Below, in pieces: positions 16,701 through 25,108 of a stretch of DNA of 64,000 bases. The stretch covers positions 55,103 to 119,102 of the forward strand of contig NZ_JBARWZ010000255.1 of the NCBI RefSeq assembly GCF_049647105.1, read 5' to 3'. The translations under genes were made by a program, and so were the position numbers. Below the pieces are notes generated by a model. That model ran no database searches. It had not been told where the DNA came from and saw only the letters and a program-made list of their open reading frames with translations. Position 1 is the first letter of the stretch. Each line of letters begins with the position of its first letter. The DNA is from Actinophytocola sp049647105. Its GTDB lineage: Bacteria; Actinomycetota; Actinomycetes; Mycobacteriales; Pseudonocardiaceae.

Positions 16701-17561
16701 AGACTGGAAACTCGGGCCGCGCCCCTGCCGCTGGGCACCCTCCCCACGACCACCATCAGGCCGAGCGACGCCCTCCGCCCGGGCGACGCCCGACGTCGAG
16801 TCCTCCTGACGGCCACCACTCTCCGACTGGAAGCTCGCTCCGCGAGCCTGCCGAGGCCCACCAGCCTCGGCGCCACTGTCAGGGCGGTCGAAGCCCTCCT
16901 CCTGGGCGCCGTCCGGCTTCGAGTCCTCCTGGCGGGTGTCGTCGGATCGGGTGGAGCTTGTCTCGCCTTGGCGAGTCGCGCCGGACGGCGAGTCGCCGCC
17001 GCTCTCCTGCCCGGCGGCGGGCTTCGCGTCGTCGCGGTCGCCGTTCCCGGGTTCGGCGGCACTCGCGGTGCTGTCCTCGCGGGCCGGGACGTTCTCGGGC
17101 GAGGCGGGGCTCGGCGCCTCGCTCTCCTGGAGATCGTCCTCGCGGCTCGGCGTGCTCTCGTTCTCGGCATCCGGCCACGCTGGTCGTGTGACGAACGCCG
17201 TCGACTCGTCCGGTTGTCCGGGCACCGGGCGGGGGCTGGGGGCCTGATCCTCCTTGTGCGGAGATCTCTCCCCGGCCTTCTCCGACGCGATCTGTCTCTC
17301 CAGATCCGCCACCGGCCACGACACCGGTTGGGTGATCTGTTGACTTGGATTTCCGTGCGGTTCGTCACGCTGTTCGGCGTCCACCGGTGGTTCGGACTCC
17401 TCCGCGAAGTCGAACCAGCCGCCGGTGGACGGCGCCGTCTTCTTGGGATGTTTCTGCTGATCAGGGACGGCCAACTCGTGGGTGTCGGCGTCCTTGGCCC
17501 CCGTCGACCGTGTGTCGTCGTCGGTCGTCGGCCAGAGGTCCCCATCCCCGGACTGCGGCAC
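13755..17561 (-). CDS. dacB: D-alanyl-D-alanine carboxypeptidase/endopeptidase (PBP4 type) with giant repetitive N-terminal region
   Basis: Peptidase family S13. The C-terminal ~450 residues hold the penicillin-binding motifs: SxxK as STGK near residue 918, SEN near 1100 and KTG near 1215, so it should trim or cleave peptidoglycan stem peptides outside the membrane. A single transmembrane helix lies near residues 808-830 (LLIAAISVVAVIAMAAGAVFF). The ~800 residues before it are cytoplasmic, Arg/Glu/Ser/Gly-rich, probably disordered and largely made of repeats (see 15640-16900). Usual PBP4 proteins have 400-550 residues; this has 1268. The GTG at 17561 follows GGGAGG. Divergent from ppa, as Rv3627c is from Rv3628. 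Confidence 0.92.
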   Translation of the reverse strand: MPQSGDGDLWPTTDDDTRSTGAKDADTHELAVPDQQKHPKKTAPSTGGWFDFAEESEPPVDAEQRDEPHGNPSQQITQPVSWPVADLERQIASEKAGERSPHKEDQAPSPRPVPGQPDESTAFVTRPAWPDAENESTPSREDDLQESEAPSPASPENVPAREDSTASAAEPGNGDRDDAKPAAGQESGGDSPSGATRQGETSSTRSDDTRQEDSKPDGAQEEGFDRPDSGAEAGGPRQARGASFQSESGGRQEDSTSGVARAEGVARPDGGRGEGAQRQGRGPSFQSESGDGQDESSSGGARQDGFARPDGGRQEGAQRQGRGPSFQPESGDRQDESTPGGAREESFARPDGDRQEGSQAGGSRQGRGASFQPESGDGQDESSSGGAREEGFARPDGGREEGAQPGASRQGRSASFQSESGGEEESQSGAARRGGTGSARSDGNRQEDSQAGASRQARGARFQSESGDGQDESSSGGAREEGFARPDGGRQEGAQRQGRSPSFQPESGDRQDESSSGGAREEGFARPDSGRQEGAQRQGRSASPQPESGGEEESQASATRWGGAGSARPDGGRQPRATRQDGAATSFARTENGGREEDARPDLGRQEGSQPGATRQDNAATSFVRPVGGGRQDDSRSGAPSNFPDGARKQDDAARPGSARPGTSRPGATGFGRPEDRPPRRDSPTPSFVRPADAAQPPATSFLRPDHGGRKQERLADAPTAFIRRDTVKGPVFSRPESPADNATTFIRRDNQPSFTRDTDSTTVNLTRQEPDRGGEWPPPEPPRAAPQRVGLSEPEPDEPEQQRKNRKPLLIAAISVVAVIAMAAGAVFFVPGLSDKLGLTGEDPVAIAPPPAPISYQPALHGPDAATPAPTQQGVAQVLAGPISSPALGNLNGIVIDPATGETLYEQNAGAAITPASTGKILTAAAALLSLEPTEQLVTKVVEGEQPGEVIIVGGGDPTISSLEIGEESIYPGAAHLSELVDQVTASGAAVQTVYIDQSRYAEPGLAQSWLPADIGAGFITPIVPAMLDGDRQGDATENYSPRTTDPGGTLVAAFAERIGASPADSIEKKAPETAKVLGEIRSAPMTQLVDNMLNRSENTLADVLAHEVAIKAGEEPTFDGASKAMLDVLRENGFAVDGVVLRDGSGMSEENKMTARLLAEVLAVAASPDGKDPRTAKLRPLLGGLPVAGGSGTLAERYTEADAVAGKGWVRAKTGSLTGINSLAGIVLDKDNRPLVFAFLTSGTVSTSARPALDSVTAALRGCGCQ
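15640..16900 (-). repeat. in-frame tandem repeats inside dacB
   Basis: Around ten degenerate units of about 36-45 codons. The consensus reads roughly GFARPDGGRQEGAQ, then RQGRGPSFQPESGD, then a QDESSSGGAREE-like linker, with insertions such as PGAS. Copies near 15960-16090 and 16070-16200 are almost identical at the DNA level, so the array may change length by slippage or recombination. The repeats keep frame with dacB. They also leave long open shadows in other frames, which are not genes. Confidence 0.85.
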
Positions 17562-17639
17562 GTGCCCTCCCCAATTGGTAACCAGCAGTGGTCCACACTA
17601 ATGGCACCCCGACACGAGCCGATTCAAGCGAGGAAAACC

Positions 17640-18140
17640 GTGGAGTTCGACGTCACGATCGAAATCCCCAAGGGTGTGCGCAACAAGTACGAGCTGGACC
17701 ATGCCACCGGGCGGATCCGTCTCGACAGGACGTTGTTCACGGCCACCCAGTACCCGGCCGACTACGGCTTCGTGGAGAACACGCTCGGTGAGGACAGCGA
17801 TCCGCTCGACGCGCTGGTGCTCGTCCAGGAGCCGACCTTCCCCGGGTGCCTGATCAGGGCACGGGCCATCGGCATGTTCCGCATGACCGACGAGAAGGGT
17901 GGCGACGACAAGGTGCTGTGCGTCCCCGCGGAGGACCCGCGGACCGAGCACCTGCGCGATATCCACCACCTCGCCGAGTACCACCGGCTGGAGATCCAGC
18001 ACTTCTTCGAGGTCTACAAGGACCTGGAGCCGGGCAAGAGCGTCGAGGGTGCCACCTGGGTCGGCCGCGACGAGGCGGAGAAGGAGATCCACCGCTCGTA
18101 CCAGCGGCTAAAGGACGCGGGCGGCGTCTACCCTCACTAG
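17640..18140 (+). CDS. ppa: inorganic pyrophosphatase (family I)
   Basis: Hydrolyses PPi to phosphate in the cytoplasm, pulling biosynthetic reactions forward. The 166-residue protein begins MEFDVTIEIPKGVRNKYEL and has the active-site Asp cluster in GEDSDPLDALVLV (D-x-D-P-x-D), with YPADYGFVE and KDLEPGKSVEG. The GTG at 17640 follows GAGGA at five bases; an in-frame ATG at 17601 adds 13 residues absent from family members. Divergent from dacB. The genome also has a membrane proton-pumping pyrophosphatase (hppA, 40081-42387). Confidence 0.95.
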   Translation: MEFDVTIEIPKGVRNKYELDHATGRIRLDRTLFTATQYPADYGFVENTLGEDSDPLDALVLVQEPTFPGCLIRARAIGMFRMTDEKGGDDKVLCVPAEDPRTEHLRDIHHLAEYHRLEIQHFFEVYKDLEPGKSVEGATWVGRDEAEKEIHRSYQRLKDAGGVYPH

Positions 18141-18242
18141 CCAGTCCGCCTCCCCGGCATTCAAAGTGTTGGTATCGCCCCAGCGCAGGCGCCGGTCATC
18201 GAGATGGTTGGTACCGGACGTGCCGGGCGCCCGACAGGGGCA

Positions 18243-18272
18243 GGCCCCGCGCCCCCCTGGGTGCGCGGGGCC
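18243..18272. terminator. hairpin between ppa and the MFS exporter gene
   Basis: Perfect 10-bp stem GGCCCCGCGC / GCGCGGGGCC around a 10-base loop, between two convergent genes (ppa ends at 18140 +, the exporter ends at 18288 -). There is no clear T-run on either side, so a bidirectional terminator is inferred from position and stem strength. Confidence 0.6.
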
Positions 18273-18287
18273 CTCACCCTCCCCGGG

Positions 18288-19961
18288 TCAGTGCGCGATC
18301 GCCGGTGCGGCCGCGGCGGCGGCCTGCTCGTCGTCCGCGGCCCGCTGGATGCCCGACTTGTCGGACAGCGGGACCTCCTTGAGGAAGAACATCAGCACGA
18401 ACGCCACCAGCATCACGAAACCGCCGACCATGAACACCGTGTCGATCGACTCGGCGAATCCGGTCAGGATCGGCCGGGCCAGCGTCGGGTCGAGCCCGTT
18501 CAGGAACTCGGTGTTGTTCAGGTCGAGACCGCCACCACCGCCCTGGAGCATCTTCGTGAACTCCGGGTCCTGAGCCGCCGCGGCGAGGAACGCCGGGTCG
18601 GTCCGCACGGCGGCGAACGCACCCGCGATCTTCTCGCCGACCAGGCCGAACAGGATCGACAGGAACACCGCGGTGCCGACCGTGCCACCGATGGACCGGA
18701 AGAACGCCGCCGACGAGGTCGCGACCCCCATGTCCTTGGCGGGCACGTCGTTCTGGATGGCCAGGATCAGTGTCTGCATGCACAGACCGAGGCCCGCTCC
18801 TGCCAGGCCCATGACCAGCATCGTCTGGGCAAGCGGCGTGTCCACGCCGATCTGCGCGAACAGGAACATCGACACCGACACGAGCAGCAGCCCCACGAGC
18901 GGGAACCGCTTGTACCGGCCGGTCTTCGAGATCAGGATGCCGGAACCCATCGACGCGACGAGGATGCCCGCGGTCATCGGCAGGGTCTGCAGACCCGACT
19001 CGGTCGGCGTCGAGCCCTTCACGATCTGCAGGTACAGCGGCAGCGACATCATCATGCCGAACATGCCGACGCCCATCACGAAGTTGATGGCGTTGGTCAG
19101 CGAGAACACCGGCCTGTGGAACAACCGCAGCGGCAGCAGCGCCTCGTCACCCATCGCCCGCTCCACGAAGATGAACGCGATCAGGCCGACGACGCCGATG
19201 GCGAACATGGCGAGCGCCGCCGCGGAGCCCCAGCCCCACTCCCGGCCCTGCTCGGCCACGATCAGCAGCGGCACCAGCGCGACGGCGAGCGCCGCCGCGC
19301 CCCAGTAGTCGACGCGGTGGTTCACCTTGGTGTGCGGCACGTTCAGGAACCGCGCGACCACGAGCAGCGCGACGATGCCGACCGGCACGTTCACGAGGAA
19401 CACCCAGCGCCAGCCGTCGATGCCGAAGATGGTGCCCGCCCCGGCGAAGAACCCGCCGACCACCGGTCCGAGGACGCTGGAGGTGCCCCAGACCGCCATG
19501 AAGTAGCCCTGGTACTTGCTGCGTTCCCTCGGCGACACGAGGTCGGCGAGGATCGCCAGCGCGAGCGACATCAGACCACCGGCGCCGAGGCCCTGGACCG
19601 CGCGGAACGCGGCCAGCTCGTACATCGAGGTCGACATCGCCGACAGCACGGAACCCGCCAGGAACAGCGTGATCGCGCTCAGGTACATCGGCTTGCGGCC
19701 GAAGATGTCGGACAGCTTGCCGTACAGCGGCGTCGAGATCGTCGACGTGATGAGGTAGGCGGTGGTGACCCACGCCTGGATGGTCTGGCCGTGCAGCTCG
19801 TCGGCGATCGTCTTGGTCGCCGAGCCCATGATCGTCATGTCGAGGGCGGCCAGCAGCATGCCGAGCAGCAGCCCGGCGAGAATCGTCATGATCTGGCGGT
19901 GCGACAGGCCGCCCCGCTCCCCCTGTACCTCGGGCACGCTGCGCGAGGTTGACTCGGACAT
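18288..19961 (-). CDS. DHA2-family MFS drug exporter (EmrB/QacA type)
   Basis: Proton-driven multidrug efflux pump of the cytoplasmic membrane with 14 predicted transmembrane segments in 557 residues. Visible motifs are TM1 GLLLGMLLAALDMTIMGSA (motif D1 region), GKLSDIFGRKP (motif A, between TM2 and TM3), FRAVQGLGAGG (motif B) and WGTSSVLGPVVGGFF (motif C, typical of antiporters). The C-terminal ~30 residues are Ala-rich. Its ATG directly abuts the stop of the MarR gene (TAGATG), with GGGGAG just ahead, so regulator and pump form one operon. The substrate cannot be read from the sequence. Confidence 0.93.
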   Translation of the reverse strand: MSESTSRSVPEVQGERGGLSHRQIMTILAGLLLGMLLAALDMTIMGSATKTIADELHGQTIQAWVTTAYLITSTISTPLYGKLSDIFGRKPMYLSAITLFLAGSVLSAMSTSMYELAAFRAVQGLGAGGLMSLALAILADLVSPRERSKYQGYFMAVWGTSSVLGPVVGGFFAGAGTIFGIDGWRWVFLVNVPVGIVALLVVARFLNVPHTKVNHRVDYWGAAALAVALVPLLIVAEQGREWGWGSAAALAMFAIGVVGLIAFIFVERAMGDEALLPLRLFHRPVFSLTNAINFVMGVGMFGMMMSLPLYLQIVKGSTPTESGLQTLPMTAGILVASMGSGILISKTGRYKRFPLVGLLLVSVSMFLFAQIGVDTPLAQTMLVMGLAGAGLGLCMQTLILAIQNDVPAKDMGVATSSAAFFRSIGGTVGTAVFLSILFGLVGEKIAGAFAAVRTDPAFLAAAAQDPEFTKMLQGGGGGLDLNNTEFLNGLDPTLARPILTGFAESIDTVFMVGGFVMLVAFVLMFFLKEVPLSDKSGIQRAADDEQAAAAAAPAIAH

Positions 19962-20492
19962 CTACTTCTCCCCTTCGGAACGCGCGGCGAAGGCCACGCA
20001 TTCGTTGATCATCGTGGGCAGTTGGCGCTCGTGGTCGGTCACGAATCGTTCGAGCAGTTCGAGGAACCTGTCCACGTCGTCGGGCGCCCACTGCTGTACT
20101 ACCCGAGCCAGCACCAGGCCCAGTCGCCTGCGCTGCTCTTCGAGGAGCGCCTTCCCGGTCGCGGTCGCGGCGAGCACGCTCGCCCTTCCGTCCTCGGGGT
20201 CGGCCATCCGTTCCACCAGGCCGTCCCGCACCATCGCGGCGATCTGCCTGCTGACCGTCGACGGATCCGAGTGGACCGCCGCCGCCAGCGCGCTCGACCG
20301 GCTCGGACCCTGGTGTACGAGGGTCTTCAGCAGCATGACCGTCGACCGGTCCACGCCTGCCTTGCTCATCTTGTGACCGAGCGCCGCCTGCTGCTTGCCG
20401 ATGCCGAAGATCGCACTGACGAGTCGTCTACCTACCTCGAGCTGCTCGTCGGTGAGCTCGGCCGGCTCGGTGTCGATCCCCGGAGCGACCAC
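19962..20492 (-). CDS. MarR-family transcriptional regulator
   Basis: Winged-helix dimeric repressor, expected to control the adjoining exporter and relieve repression on binding a drug-like ligand. The 176-residue protein has the helix-turn-helix and wing in RSSALAAAVHSDPSTVSRQIAAMVRDGLVERMADPEDGR (positions about 80-118), flanked by dimerising helices. The GTG at 20492 follows GGGGA at six bases. An upstream ATG at 20516 would run through a palindrome that looks like an operator, so it is less likely. It is first in the two-gene operon with the DHA2 pump. Confidence 0.9.
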   Translation of the reverse strand: MVAPGIDTEPAELTDEQLEVGRRLVSAIFGIGKQQAALGHKMSKAGVDRSTVMLLKTLVHQGPSRSSALAAAVHSDPSTVSRQIAAMVRDGLVERMADPEDGRASVLAATATGKALLEEQRRRLGLVLARVVQQWAPDDVDRFLELLERFVTDHERQLPTMINECVAFAARSEGEK

Positions 20493-20519
20493 GACCCGTC
20501 CCCCTGTTGCTTGCATCAC

Positions 20520-20531
20520 CCAATTAGTTGG
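20520..20531. promoter_or_regulatory. candidate MarR operator
   Basis: CCAATTAGTTGG has CCAA/TTGG arms in dyad symmetry, and lies 28 bases upstream of the marR start in an AT-rich island with a -10-like TTGTAT beside it. MarR regulators usually repress their own promoter through such a site. The assignment rests on position and symmetry only. Confidence 0.4.
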
Positions 20532-20737
20532 TCGATACAAGCATGCACTCAGCCTAGCCATCTGAGCAAGCGAATAAAGGTGTGACGCCGATCCCAGGAT
20601 ACACATGCTGACCTGCGCAAACTTCCACAAGCGGACATGTGGGACGTACGCGGCGGTAAGAATCCGGCGACCAATGAGTACGACTCGTTACCTTCTCACC
20701 GTTGGCAGAGGTGTTGCGCAGGAGACAGACTGCTCCA

Positions 20738-22308
20738 ATGCCGCACCTGCGCCACCGAATCATGAGCGTGGTCCTCGCCGCCGCCACCGCCTTCTCGCTC
20801 GCCGCCGCGGCCCCCGTCGCGACCGCCGAGCCCACCACCGAATGCGCGCCCGATCCGGCGACGCCGAAGCAGCAACTGCGTGCCGAGTGGATCGCGAGCG
20901 TCGCCAACATCGACTGGCCCTCCGCGACCGGGCTGCCCGCCGACCAGCAGAAGGCGGAGCTGGTCCGCTGGTACGACGAGGCCGTCGCGCTGGGCCTCAA
21001 CGCGGTGGTCGTGCAGGTCCGGCCGACCGCCGACGCGTTCTGGCCGTCGCCGTTCGAGCCGTGGTCGCACTGGCTCACCGGCACGCAGGGCCAGGACCCC
21101 GGCTACGACCCCCTCGCCTTCGCGGTCGAGGAGGCGCACAAGCGCAACCTCGAGTTCCACGGCTGGTTCAACCCGTACCGCGTGTCGATGGGGACCGACG
21201 TCAACGCGCTCGTGCCGTCGCACCCCGCGCGCGTGCACCCGGAGTGGGTGCTGCCCTACGGCGGCAAGCTGTACTACAACCCGGGCATCCCCGAGGTCCG
21301 GAAGTTCACCATCGACGCGATCATGGACGCGGTCGAGAAGTACGACATCGACGCGGTCCACTTCGACGACTACTTCTACCCGTACCCGGTCGCGGGCCAG
21401 GTCTTCGACGACGCGGCGACCTACGCCCAGTACGGCGACGGCCTCTCCCTCGCCGACTGGCGGCGCAAGAACGTCGACCTGCTCATCTCCGAGCTGTCGG
21501 CCGGGATCCGCTCCGCGAAGCCGTGGGTGCAGTTCGGCATCAGCCCGTTCGCCATCTGGCGCAACGCGTCGACCGACCCGGCCGGCTCGCCGACACAGGG
21601 CGGCGTGCAGACCTACGACGACCTGTACGCGGACACCGTCAAGTGGGTGCGGCAGGAGTGGATCGACTACATCACGCCGCAGGTGTACTGGAACATCGGC
21701 TTCGAGATCGCGGACTACGCGAAGCTCGTGCCGTGGTGGTCCGACATCGTGGCGGGCACCGACGTGAACCTGTACATCGGGCACGCCAACCACAAGGTCG
21801 CGAACCCGGCGCAGCCACCGGCGTGGCAGGACCCGAACGAGATGAGCCGCCAGCTCACGTTCAACCAGGACTACCCGGAGGTCGGCGGCGACATCTACTT
21901 CTCGGCCGCGCAGGTGCGCGCGAACCGGCTCGAGCACATGACGATCGTCAAGGAGGACCACTACCAGCAGCCCGCGTTCGCGCCGACCGCGGACCGGCTG
22001 GTGGCCCGTGGTCCGAGTGCGCCGCTGATCGCCGACGTGTCGCGGACGTCGTCGGGGGTGCGGGTGCGGTGGGTCGCGAACAGGGCGACGTCGTACGCGG
22101 TCTACCGGCTCGACGGCCACGGCTTCGTCGGGCGCTGTGACCTCGCGGACGCGACGCACCTGGTCGGCACGGTCCGTGCGGTCCGGGGTGCGCTGCAGTC
22201 GTTCACCGACACGACGGCCGTGCCGGGCAAGCGGTACACCTACGTCGTGACGGCGCTGGACCGGTCCGGCAACGAGAGCCGGTCCAGCGCACCACGCTTC
22301 ACCAGGGC

Positions 22309-22312
<4 letters not shown>
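20738..22312 (+). CDS. secreted glycoside hydrolase-like protein, GHL10 (DUF187) family
   Basis: 524 residues. A Sec signal peptide (VVLAAATAFSLAAAAPVATA) probably cleaves before EPTTEC. The body matches the GHL10 type: an N-terminal LRAEWIASVANIDWP, a TIM-barrel core with GLNAVVVQVRPTADAFWPS, HGWFNPYRVS, AVHFDDYFYPYP and ITPQVYWNIGF, then a fibronectin-like C-terminal domain from about residue 420 ending in RYTYVVTALDRSGNES. Related proteins act on, or bind, cell-wall or extracellular glycans; the substrate is unknown. The ATG at 20738 has a weak, distant AGGAGA. Its last bases overlap tail to tail with glyA (shared CTAG). Confidence 0.85.
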
Positions 22313-23571
<1,259 letters not shown>

Positions 23572-23607
23572 GGTCGTGCCTCCATGATGTCGGTGCCGAC
23601 AACGACA

Positions 23608-24063
23608 CTATCTGTCTGTGCCCTGCGCATCGAGCCGCGCCCGTATCTCGCCCACCAGCCGGGTGACCTCGGCGTTTCCGCCCCGCTTCGCTGCGGGCCA
23701 GTCGTCGAGGTTGGGCCACCAGTACTCGCGCGGCGTGCCCGGGTAACGGGGGACGAGATGCAGGTGCAGATGGTCGACCCGGTGGCCGACGACGGACGAG
23801 TAGACGTGCTCGGCTTCCAGTGCTTTCGCGCCCCGCGCCGACCACTGGCCGAGCGCGGCGGCCTCGCCGGGAGTGAGGTCGGCGAGGCCTTCGACGTGGC
23901 GCCGCGGTTCGACGATCAGGTGGCCGAGGTAGACCGGGCCGCCGCCGGACGCGTCGGGCAGCACGTGCGCGAGCACCATCAGCTCGTCACCGGCGATGAC
24001 CCCGTCACCGGCACGGTGCTTGTCGCAGATGAAACAGCCCACTCCGGAAACGCTACCGGCCAC
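23608..24063 (-). CDS. HIT-family hydrolase/nucleotide-binding protein
   Basis: About 145-151 residues with the histidine triad HRVDHLHLHLVPR near the C terminus and the N-terminal GCFICDKHRAGDGV, where the Cys pair probably binds zinc. Family members hydrolyse nucleotide conjugates such as Ap4A or AMP-lysine; the substrate here is unknown. GTG codons at 24063 and 24042 are both possible; neither has a strong ribosome site, so the message may be nearly leaderless. Reading further upstream enters the 56-bp repeat and is not coding. The gene is 36 bases upstream of glyA and may share its transcript. Confidence 0.82.
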   Translation of the reverse strand: MAGSVSGVGCFICDKHRAGDGVIAGDELMVLAHVLPDASGGGPVYLGHLIVEPRRHVEGLADLTPGEAAALGQWSARGAKALEAEHVYSSVVGHRVDHLHLHLVPRYPGTPREYWWPNLDDWPAAKRGGNAEVTRLVGEIRARLDAQGTDR

Positions 24064-24117
24064 GACACGAAAGGCACTGGAACCGCAGCGACACTCCTCG
24101 CCCGAAACCGCGAACCG

Positions 24118-24173
24118 GCCGGATGCCAACCCCCACCCGTTCCCGGGGGCGTCCCGCCATGCCAGTCTACCGG
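24118..24173. repeat. 56-bp dispersed repeat, copy 2
   Basis: Identical to 53-108 except at one position. It lies in the intergenic stretch upstream of the HIT gene, 35 bases from a pair of DnaA-box-like sites. It carries GCCGG and CCGG at its ends and an internal CCCCC/GGGGG hairpin. Confidence 0.85.
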
Positions 24174-24207
24174 CTGGCACTGACATTTCCGCGTTGTCGA
24201 TCTTGTC

Positions 24208-24236
24208 TGTGGACAACTGGGGCGGCTGTGGACAAC
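24208..24236. promoter_or_regulatory. pair of DnaA-box-like sites, copy 1
   Basis: Two copies of TGTGGACAAC in direct orientation with nine bases between them (repeat period 19). TTGTCCACA, the reverse complement of the first nine bases, is the preferred DnaA box of high-GC Actinobacteria such as Streptomyces. The same geometry recurs at 30903-30931 and 52348-52376. The function here is not known. Confidence 0.6.
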
Positions 24237-24612
24237 TACCCCACGTGCGGCCGGTGTGGCGTGCACCAGCGGCGCGTGCATCCGTTGGTGCGGTCGACGA
24301 ACGGGGCACCGCACGTGTCGCAGCGCTTCAGCCGACGCCACCCGGCCACCGCGACGAGCGACGCGAGCCCGCCGCGACGACCAGTTCCGTGTCGCGGCGG
24401 GCGGCGGCGACGTACACCACGCGCCACCCGCCGTCCACCGACCGCAGCCGAAGGCAGCACCCGGCCAGCACGTCGTTCAGCCGCGCCGCGGCGGCGTGCT
24501 CGTCCGGCCATAGAAAGACCACAGTAGACAGTCGCCGGTCACCGCTCGACAACAGCCGTTCCGCCGTCGCCAGCGCTGGATCGAGGACCCGGAACGGGGG
24601 CACGACTCTCAT
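24236..24612 (-). pseudogene. CGNR zinc-finger protein, broken by an apparent single-base frameshift
   Basis: The reading frame from the ATG at 24612 encodes an ABATE-like N-terminal part (WPDEHAAAARLNDVLAG, then SVDGGWRVVYVAA, DTELVVAA), then loses the family pattern and stops at 24328. The frame beside it continues the family exactly (LASLVAVAGWRRLKRCDTC, then DRTNGCTRRWC, the zinc-binding region) to the stop at 24236. The switch falls at a run of three G near 24370; a fourth G would restore one protein of about 126 residues. The ATG overlaps the stop of the L11-like gene (ATGA). It is either a recent pseudogene or a base-call error. CGNR proteins are putative transcriptional regulators. 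Confidence 0.65.
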
Positions 24613-25034
24613 TCCACTATGGACACTCCCATCGAGCGGGCCGTGCCCGCGATGGTCCGCATCGCCGCGTCGAGGTCCGTCGTGTTCAGGTCGGGCAGCT
24701 TGCGCTCCGCGATCGCGCGCAGCTGTTCGTGCGTCAGCGAACCGGCGTCGTCGTGTCCCGGTCGTGCGGATCCCTTGCCGCCCAGCGCCTTCTTGATGAG
24801 GAACGACGTCGGCGGGGTCTTGTGCCGCAGCTCGAAGGTCCGGTCCTCGAAGACCGTGACCACGGCCGGCACCACGTCGCCGCGCTGCCCGGCCGTGCTC
24901 GCGTCGTAGGAACGCTTGACCTCCACCAGGTTCACGCCGGTCTGCCCCAGCATCTTGCCGAGGTCGACCATCGGCGCGTCGCCGGCCGGCAGCTCCAGCG
25001 TGACCTGGAAGGTCTGCTTCTTCTTCGGTGCCAT
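24609..25034 (-). CDS. uL11-family ribosomal protein paralogue
   Basis: 141 residues, clearly L11-like: MAPKKKQ start, LGQTGVNLVEVKRSYDAST, QRGDVVPAVVTVFEDRTFEL, KTPPTSFLIKKALG, and the end DLNTTDLDAAMRTIAGTARSMGVSI. The N-terminal loop that in normal L11 reads about AGAANPAPPVGPALGQ is AGDAPMVDLGKMLGQ here, so the prolines that touch the GTPase-centre RNA and thiopeptides are lost. It is not next to rplA/nusG, where the housekeeping rplK normally is, so it is taken as an additional paralogue. No ribosome site is visible; a TAGCGT eight bases upstream of the ATG suggests a near-leaderless message. It is coupled to the CGNR gene. Confidence 0.88.
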   Translation of the reverse strand: MAPKKKQTFQVTLELPAGDAPMVDLGKMLGQTGVNLVEVKRSYDASTAGQRGDVVPAVVTVFEDRTFELRHKTPPTSFLIKKALGGKGSARPGHDDAGSLTHEQLRAIAERKLPDLNTTDLDAAMRTIAGTARSMGVSIVE

Positions 25035-25108
25035 GGGACAGCACGCTAGGAATTGACGTTACGTGAAACTCAAGTGCGATTTCCCGCACGCCTGGTTACC
25101 GTCCCAGC

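Noticed and set aside
15640..16900. CRISPR-like appearance of the repeats in dacB
   Set aside because: The units abut without unique spacers, are degenerate and stay in frame with the coding sequence; no cas genes nearby.
15128..17596. 822-codon second frame in the dacB N-terminal region
   Set aside because: Repetitive DNA with repeat units that keep frame leaves all frames open. Only the dacB frame joins to the membrane helix and the penicillin-binding motifs and has a good ribosome site.
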